From Saprospiraceae bacterium (lineage in GTDB: Bacteria; Bacteroidota; Bacteroidia; Chitinophagales; Saprospiraceae): DNA of 64,000 nt. The stretch covers positions 1 through 64,000 of the forward strand of contig JADKCC010000037.1 of the NCBI GenBank assembly GCA_016714785.1, given 5' to 3'. Below are positions 58,150 through 64,000 of this stretch, piece by piece. Each line of letters opens with the position of its first letter. Within the stretch, counting starts at the first letter, position 1. Under the pieces are notes generated by a model. That model saw only the letters and a list, made by a program, of their open reading frames with translations, was not told the DNA's origin and did not search any database. Position numbers and translations under genes: made by a program.

Positions 58150-58740
58150 CTTTAGTTACATCGCGATGAATATTAGTTACATCCGAGTAAATATTACTAA
58201 CATCCGAGTGAATGTTTATAACATCGCGTGAAATGTTACTAACATCGCGATGAATATTAGTTTCATCGGAGTAAATGTTACTAACATCGGGATGAATATT
58301 AGTTACATCCGAGTAAATATTACTAACATCCGAGTGAATGTTTATAACATCGCGTGAAATGTTACTAACATCGGGATGAATATTAGTTACATCCGAGTGA
58401 ATGTTAGTTACATCGGGATGAATATTAGTTTCATCGGAGTAAATGTTACTAACATCGGGATGAATATTAGTTACATCCGAGTAAATGTTACTAACATCCG
58501 AGTGAATGTTTATAACATCGCGTGAAATGTTACTAACATCGGGATGAATATTAGTTACATCCGAGTAAATGTTAGTTACATCATTAGTTTCATCGGAGTG
58601 AATGTTACTAACATCGGGATGAATATAAGTTTCATCCGAGTAAATGTTACTAACATCGCGATGAATATTAGTTTCATCGGAGTAAATGTTACTAACATCG
58701 GAGTGAATATTAGTTTCATCGGGATGAATGTTATAAATTT
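58150..58740. repeat. Tandem repeat array 4: 28 copies of a 21-bp unit
   Basis: Anchoring on ATC, copies lie at exact 21-bp steps from 58160 to 58580 and from 58592 to 58718, giving 28 copies with one 12-bp step (a 9-bp loss). Monomers alternate between forms such as ATTAGTTACATCCGAGTAA and TGTTACTAACATCGGGATGA. Many contain the perfect palindrome ATGTTACTAACAT. A minus-strand frame stays open through the array (57890-58897, seven-residue repeats like SNIYSDV) because the indel is in frame. Between the arrays (57874-58149) there is unique DNA that this frame also covers. Whether it is translated is undecided. Confidence 0.92.
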
Positions 58741-58851
58741 TGGGACCAATAAGTTTTGAATGACAATTACTACTTTTTATATAAGTATAAATCTTCGTAG
58801 GTAAAAGCTCTATAAACTTGAGATTTTTATTCCTAATACCATAATGGTTTG

Positions 58852-58887
58852 TATATTTGTGCCATACGAAAATAAAACTTATTTTCG
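58852..58887 (+). promoter_or_regulatory. Candidate -7 box and palindrome upstream of hsdM-1
   Basis: TATATTTG at 58852-58859 fits TAnnTTTG. Just downstream CGAAAATAA (58867-58875) and TTATTTTCG (58879-58887) form a perfect 9-bp palindrome with a 3-nt centre, 35 nt before the ATG. It could be an operator or a leader hairpin. Confidence 0.5.
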
Positions 58888-58921
58888 ACTTAGACAAAAC
58901 CTAATGAAGCTTTAGATATAC

Positions 58922-60410
58922 ATGCAACCACAAAAACTCTCTTTATCTCAATTAGAACAATATCTATCTAAAGCTGCATGGATACTCAAAGGACCAGTGG
59001 ATGCTTCAGACTTTAAGGTGTATATATTTCCATTGTTGTTTTTTAAGCGATTATCTGATGTGTATGATGAAGAGTATCAACAAGCACTATCAGAGTCACA
59101 AGGTGATACGGAGTATGCGTCTCTTCCGGAATTTCATAGATTTGAGATTCCCCATGTTTGTCATTGGAATGATGTACGCGAAACTACGAATAATGTCGGC
59201 CAAGCTATCGAAAAAGCGTTTCGTGGCATCGAACAAGCCAATCAGGAATTACTCTATGGTATCTTTGGAGATGCACAGTGGAGCAACAAAAACAAACTGT
59301 CTGACCGATTATTGATAGATCTGATAGAGCATTTTTCTCAATATTCTTTGTCCAATTCGCTTGTGGATCCTGATATCCTTGGACAGGCGTATGAGTACCT
59401 GATCAAACATTTTGCTGACCTTACCAATAAAAAGGCTGGTGAATTTTATACGCCACGATCAGTTGTACATTTATTGGGTCTTATCCTTGATCCGCATACA
59501 GGAGAGAGTGTGTATGATCCTGCTTGTGGTACTGGCGGAATGTTGCTGGAATGTGTTCATCATTTGCAGGAAAGTGGTGAAGATTACCGAACTTTGACAT
59601 TGTACGGACAGGAAAAGAATCTGACATCTAGCGCCATCGCACGTATGAATATGTTTTTGCATGGTATCGAAGATTTTAACATCGTCAGAGGTGATACGCT
59701 CCGAAATCCGGCTTTTTTTGCAGCTGATGGACTAAAAACTTTTGACTGTGTGATCGCCAATCCACCTTTCTCGCTTGATGATTGGGGCAGTGAAAACTGG
59801 GTCAATGATCCTTATGGCAGAAATATAGCAGGTGTACCTCCCAAGGGAAATGGTGATATGGCTTGGGTACAACACATGATCAAATCCATGAATAGTACAG
59901 GTCGCATGACCGTCGTATTGCCACATGGCGCATTGTTTCGCAAAGGGGCAGAGGGTAAGATCAGAGAAGCATTATTGAAGCAAGATTTGCTAGAAGCAGT
60001 CATTGGTTTGGGACCAAACATCTTTTATGGCACCCAACTGGCAGCCTGTGTGATGGTATTCAAACAGAACAAACCATCAAAATCAAAAGGTAAAAGTACT
60101 TTTTATTGATGGTTCAGATCAGTGCGAGTCGGTAGGGCGCAGAATTTTCTAGAAGACAGCCATGTAAAACAACTGTATCAATGGTACACTGAATTTGTTG
60201 ATGTAGAAAATTATGCAAAGGTGCATCATTATCCGACATCGCAGAAAATGATTTTAATCTCAATATACTCTCTATGTAGAGAAGATCATTGAAGACAATC
60301 TCCCTACTGTAGAAGAAGCCCTTGCTGATTTGAAAACAGCTTGGAACGAGAGTTTGAAAGCAGAAGAAAAATTTAAATTAACCTTAAAACAATTTATATC
60401 ATGGCCATAG
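58922..60410 (+). CDS. hsdM: Type I restriction-modification DNA methyltransferase subunit (HsdM copy 1), frameshifted 3' end
   Basis: The first 395 residues are intact. HsdM N-terminal helical domain (LSLSQLEQYLSKAAWILKGP; FPLLFFKRLSDVYDEEY), SAM motif I DPACGTGGMLLE and catalytic motif NPPFSLDDWG. After 60090 the frame breaks at least three times, but VLFIDGSDQCESVGRR, FLEDSHVKQLYQWYTEFVD, LSDIAENDFNLNI and YVEKIIEDNLPTVEEALADL are all present in order, ending at 60410. Full length would be ~496 residues, normal for HsdM. It methylates adenine in the recognition site with HsdS. No hsdS follows directly; its end overlaps the DUF262 gene by 10 nt. Confidence 0.92.
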
Positions 60411-62431
60411 AAAAAAAGATTCAAGATATACTTATTTCGATTGATAATAATGAATATACAATCCCTGAATTTCAAAGAGGGTATGTGTGGACCAGTACTC
60501 AGGTAAAGGAGTTTTTCCGTTCTTTATATTTAAACTATCCATCAGGATCATTTTTAATATGGAAAACTAAAGAACCATCAAAAATAAGAGGAGAGCAAAA
60601 AGAGTCCAACCCAATATTTCATCAATTGATTTTAGATGGGCAACAAAGATTAACCACAATTTATACAATATTTAAAGGGAAAACGCCTGATTGGTACGAG
60701 GGAGTTTCTTTGAGAACGGACTTGTATTTTAATATAACAACGGAAGAGTTTGAATATTATATGCAGAGGAAAATGAGCAATAATCCTGAATGGATCAATG
60801 TTTCAGAATTTTTAAGCAAAGGCGGTGTGAATTATTTTATTTCAAATCTAGGGTCATTAAGTGATGAGAATAGAAATTTTTATCTTAAAAAAATAGAAAT
60901 TCTTAACAAACTCAGTGCAATTAGGATTATGGTTATTACATAAAAGAAATTACCATGACAGAATTGGATAAAGTAGTTGAAATATTTAATCTAGTGAATA
61001 AGACAGGAACTACTTTAAATGAATCAGACCTCGCACTAGCTATTATTACTAGTAACTGGCCCGAAATTAAAGAGCGGTTTAGAAATTCTATTCAAGATTA
61101 TAAAAATATAATTACAATCTAAGTTTTAGGTTTCTTACTAGATGTTTGAACATTCTGACTACTGATAGAGGCAAATATACATCGGATATTACTCATGTGA
61201 CAAAAGAAGAATTTGAAATTGCTTGGAAAAAGCTAAATAAAATTCTACCTCAGCTTATTAATATTCTGAGAAGTAATGCATATATTGATTCATCAGAAGA
61301 TTTTAGCTCCGTATATGTACTTTATGTTATGGTTTATTATTTATCAAGAAAAGATTCAAAATTTGATAATACTGAAGATGCTAATAAAGCGATCTATTGG
61401 ATGTTTATGGCATTGTTATAAGGGGCAGATATAGTGGTTCATCAGAGTCATACTTAGAAAAGATATGAACATATTGAAAAATTCTGATTCATTCGATGAC
61501 CTTATTCAAGAAATGCATTTATTTAGAGGCGCAAACTTATTATTAAGACCAGATGATCTTGCTATGCAGGGAGTAAGAAGTAGGATTTTTAATATATTCT
61601 ACGCTTCAATTAGAGCGCAAGACGCAAAAGATTGGACAAATCCAGCTCTGACTTTGTACTCAAAAAGTGTAGGTTTTAATAATCAGCTTCAACGCCATCA
61701 TATTTTTCCAAAAGCATTTTTATACAAAAAATACAATGGGAACAATTCAATTCATAAAGCATTAATCAATGAAATAGCAAATATGGCATTTATTACACAA
61801 GAGTCAAATATGGAACTCCTAGCTAATGACCCTAAAGTTTATCTGCCTAAAATTGATCCAATTCAATTGCGTAAACAATTTGTTCCTACTGATGAAAACC
61901 TTTACTCCATAGATAAATATGAACATTTTTCAGAATCAAGAAAAAAATGGAATTCCAGAAGATTTAGAACATTATAACCGAAAAATTGAAGAAATTGAAC
62001 TTTCTATTCGTGATACTATTAGTACAAAACTAGATGTGTCTGCGGAATTAGATGCTTATCAAGAATATGTACCTTCACATCTCAAGGAAAAAGTGGAAGG
62101 TAGAATTAAGTCATGGGTTTCAAAAAATCCAGGTGAAGATAAATCCCAATTTTTATTGATAAGACGAAAATTAGATTTTTTTGATTTACAAGAATATTTT
62201 GAATTAGTAACTGCAAAAAATGTTTGGCCTTTGTTCGAAGAAACTTTTGGAAGTAAGGGTAATTTACAGGTAAGATTTGGGCAATTGGGCGAGCTTAGAA
62301 ACGGTATCCGGCATAGTAGAGGAGCTACAGAAGTCACAATAAAAGACGGCGAAGCTTCAATTGCCTGGTTTAGTTCTATTTTGAGATCTTCTTATATAAG
62401 TTTGGAACAAGAGAATTCCGAAGACGCATGA
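60401..62431 (+). CDS. DUF262 / HNH (GmrSD-like) protein with C-terminal Swt1-type HEPN domain, frameshifted
   Basis: Broken in about five places (near 60940, 61115, 61420, 61460 and in the A run at 61945), yet the pieces give one 677-codon protein. DUF262: IPEFQRGYVWTSTQ (about 20-33), LILDGQQRLTTIY (about 75-87), then VEIFNLVNKTGTTLNESDLA. HNH/DUF1524: QRHHIFPKAFLYKKYNG. The last ~160 residues resemble the Swt1 HEPN RNase-like domain, with DFFDLQEYFELVTAKNVWPL and the Rx4H motif in ELRNGIRHSR. DUF262 domains hydrolyse nucleotides in GmrSD-type restriction. A separate start at 61919 for the HEPN part is possible. Its stop overlaps the second hsdM start (ATGA). Confidence 0.8.
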
Positions 62432-63865
62432 CCCAACAAGAATTAGAAAAATATCTTTGGGGCGCTGCCAAAGTACTGCGTGGTACCATCGATGCGGGCG
62501 ATTATAAGCAGTATATCTTTCCATTGCTATTCTTCAAGCGGATATGTGATGTGTATGACGAAGAGTTTGAAAAGGCGCTCCTGGAAAGTGACGGCGATAT
62601 GGAGTATGCATCTTTTGCAGAACATCATCATTTTATGGTGCCACAGGAAGCCCATTGGAATACTGTAAGAGAAACCACGACCAATGTGGGTATGGCTATA
62701 CAAAATGCTATGCGTGGGATAGAAAAGGCAAATCCTGATACGCTTTATGGTATATTCGGAGATGCAAGCTGGACCAATAAAGAAAGACTCTCGGATGCTA
62801 CGATGATCAATCTGATAGAACATTTCTCGCAGCACAAACTCAATCTGAGTGCCGTAGCTGATGACAAACTGGGCAATGCTTATGAGTATCTGATCAAAGA
62901 ATTTGCGGACGATAGCGGCCATACGGCTGCTGAGTTTTATACCAATCGTACCGTGGTGAAACTCATGACCATGATCATGGACCCACAACCGGGTGAAAGT
63001 GTCTATGATCCTACCTGTGGATCGGGTGGACTTTTGCTCAACTGTGCCTTGCATCTCCGGGACGAAGGCAAAGAATATCGCACACTCAAGCTCTATGGTC
63101 AGGAGATCAACCTGATTACTTCTGCCATCGCAAGGATGAACATGTTTATGCATGGCATCGAGGAGTTCAGTATCGTGCGTGGAGATACCTTGGCCCAACC
63201 TGCATTTCTAGAACATGATGCACTGAAAAAATTTAATGTCATCCTGGCTAATCCACCATACTCTATCAAAGCCTGGGATCGCAAAGGATTTGAAAACGAT
63301 CCGTACGGGCGGAATTTATGGGGCACGCCACCACAAGGATGTGCAGATTATGCTTTCAGCAGCACATACTAAAAGCCTGAATGATAAAACGGACGATCCA
63401 TTTCGCTTTGGCCACACGGGATTTTGTTTAGAGATTCCGAAGCGGCCATGCAAAAAAAATGATAGAAGAAGATCTGGTAGAATGTGTCATAGGCCTTGGG
63501 CCCAATTTGTTTTACAATTCGCCTATGGAAGCTTGCCTGTTGATTACTACTACCAATAAAAGTAAAGACAGGAAGGGGAAGATTCTTTTTATCAATGCAG
63601 TCTATGAAGTCAAGCAAGAAAAAACAATGGGTTATCTGGAAGGTAAACACATTGAAAAAATATTTGAAGCGTATAAAAACTTTGGAAATATAGAAAACTT
63701 TCTGCTGTTGCAACATTGGACGAAGTGCTAAATAAAAATGGTAACATGTCCATCAGTCTTTATGTAAGACCTGATAATTCAGAAGCGAATTTTGTTTTGC
63801 CATTTGAAGATGCTTATTATAGTTGGAATAATAGTAGCACGGAATTGAAAAAAAAGTATGCATGA
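62428..63865 (+). CDS. hsdM: Type I restriction-modification DNA methyltransferase subunit (HsdM copy 2), frameshifted 3' end
   Basis: The first 310 residues are intact and closely resemble copy 1: LEKYLWGAAKVLRGTIDAGD, FPLLFFKRICDVYDEEF, motif I DPTCGSGGLLL and NPPYSIKAWDRKG. The frame breaks near 63350 and again near 63430 and 63700. It resumes as QQHILKSLNDKT, then SLWPHGILFRDSEAA, then MIEEDLVECVIGLGPNLFYN and finally NGNMSISLYVRPDNSEANFV, ending at a TGA at 63865. Translation is coupled to the preceding DUF262-HEPN gene. The hsdS start lies 24 bp downstream, so this is the copy likely to serve that S subunit. Confidence 0.92.
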
Positions 63866-63889
63866 ATTATTTCAAATCTTAAGTAAATA

Positions 63890-64000
63890 ATGGAAGATAA
63901 TATTGCTTACTCAAATATAAAACTAGACAAATCCAAATGGAAATTGGTGCAGTTTGGAGATGTCGTGGTAGAGCCCAAAGAAACATGCAAAGACATTTAT
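63890..64000 (+). CDS. hsdS: Type I restriction specificity subunit HsdS, N-terminus only (cut by window end)
   Basis: 37 codons from the ATG at 63890 to the window edge. The start contains KSKWKLVQFGDVVVEPKETC, the typical opening of a target-recognition domain of HsdS. This subunit chooses the DNA sequence methylated by HsdM. Assignment rests on this short stretch plus position directly after hsdM copy 2. The restriction subunit hsdR, if present, lies outside the window. Confidence 0.75.
   Translation, partial: MEDNIAYSNIKLDKSKWKLVQFGDVVVEPKETCKDIY

Noticed and set aside
57241..58740. CRISPR array
   Set aside because: The repeats are directly joined with no unique spacers between them, units are 21 bp, and no cas genes are present.
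57890..58897. 335-codon minus-strand frame through array 4 as a firm gene
   Set aside because: It is open, but about two thirds is repeat, there is no signal peptide or recognised domain, and no clear promoter. Kept as an open question in the findings.
61919..62431. HEPN part as a separate gene starting at 61919
   Set aside because: Possible, but the ATG lies inside the upstream coding part and the frames join in an A run without loss, so one fused protein is the simpler reading.

Overview
The window is AT-rich chromosomal DNA from a member of the Bacteroidota. A Saprospiraceae-like relative is my best guess, inferred from gene content and not tested phylogenetically. Supporting signs are five type IX secretion (T9SS) cargo proteins with C-terminal sorting domains, a PorP/SprF partner, a SusC/SusD/SusE-like glycan-uptake locus, GLPGLI, DUF4296 and DUF5606 proteins, and promoters of the Bacteroidota form TTTG-N19-TAnnTTTG (two exact examples, upstream of the alanine symporter and of the initiator tRNA).

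Layout. 0-4.5 kb: end of a LytS-type histidine kinase, a small GRAM/PH-like protein, a decayed exported-protein gene, a Cys-rich exported protein, two adjacent 21-bp tandem-repeat arrays and a T9SS cargo gene. 4.5-15 kb: alanine/Na+ symporter, a lipoprotein, an operon of PorP/SprF, an M43 metalloprotease and a giant PKD adhesin with a gliding-type C-terminus, then a saccharopine-dehydrogenase-like enzyme. 15.6-21.7 kb: FtsK, initiator tRNA, a PiT phosphate transporter with its DUF47 partner and an outer-membrane protein. 21.8-28.6 kb: an alpha-glucan-type uptake locus with a secreted five-module SusE/F-like protein divergent from susC-susD. 28.7-41.8 kb: shikimate kinase, DUF5606, an NTF2-like lipoprotein, a Cys-rich T9SS protein, a five-gene cluster (SixA, DUF4296, response regulator, histidine kinase, GNAT), the GLPGLI/TonB-barrel pair and a CBS protein. 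42-50 kb: a TPP riboswitch with a TonB receptor, another T9SS protein flanked by a dispersed repeat, a LuxC-like reductase and a di-haem peroxidase. 50.7-55.7 kb: serine deaminase and a GDP-heptose cassette with a glycosyltransferase. 56.4-64 kb: a small coiled-coil protein, two more 21-bp-period arrays, and a restriction-like locus: hsdM, a DUF262-HNH-HEPN protein, a second hsdM and the start of hsdS.

Two themes stand out. First, four tandem arrays of unrelated sequence share a 21-bp period and occur as two neighbouring pairs; one pair sits directly upstream of the defence-like locus. Second, many genes (GRAM protein, PKD adhesin, M43 protease, susC, susD, sixA, both hsdM, DUF262) carry frameshifts, several of them in homopolymer runs. 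Assembly indels are therefore likely and should be excluded before any of these genes is called dead.
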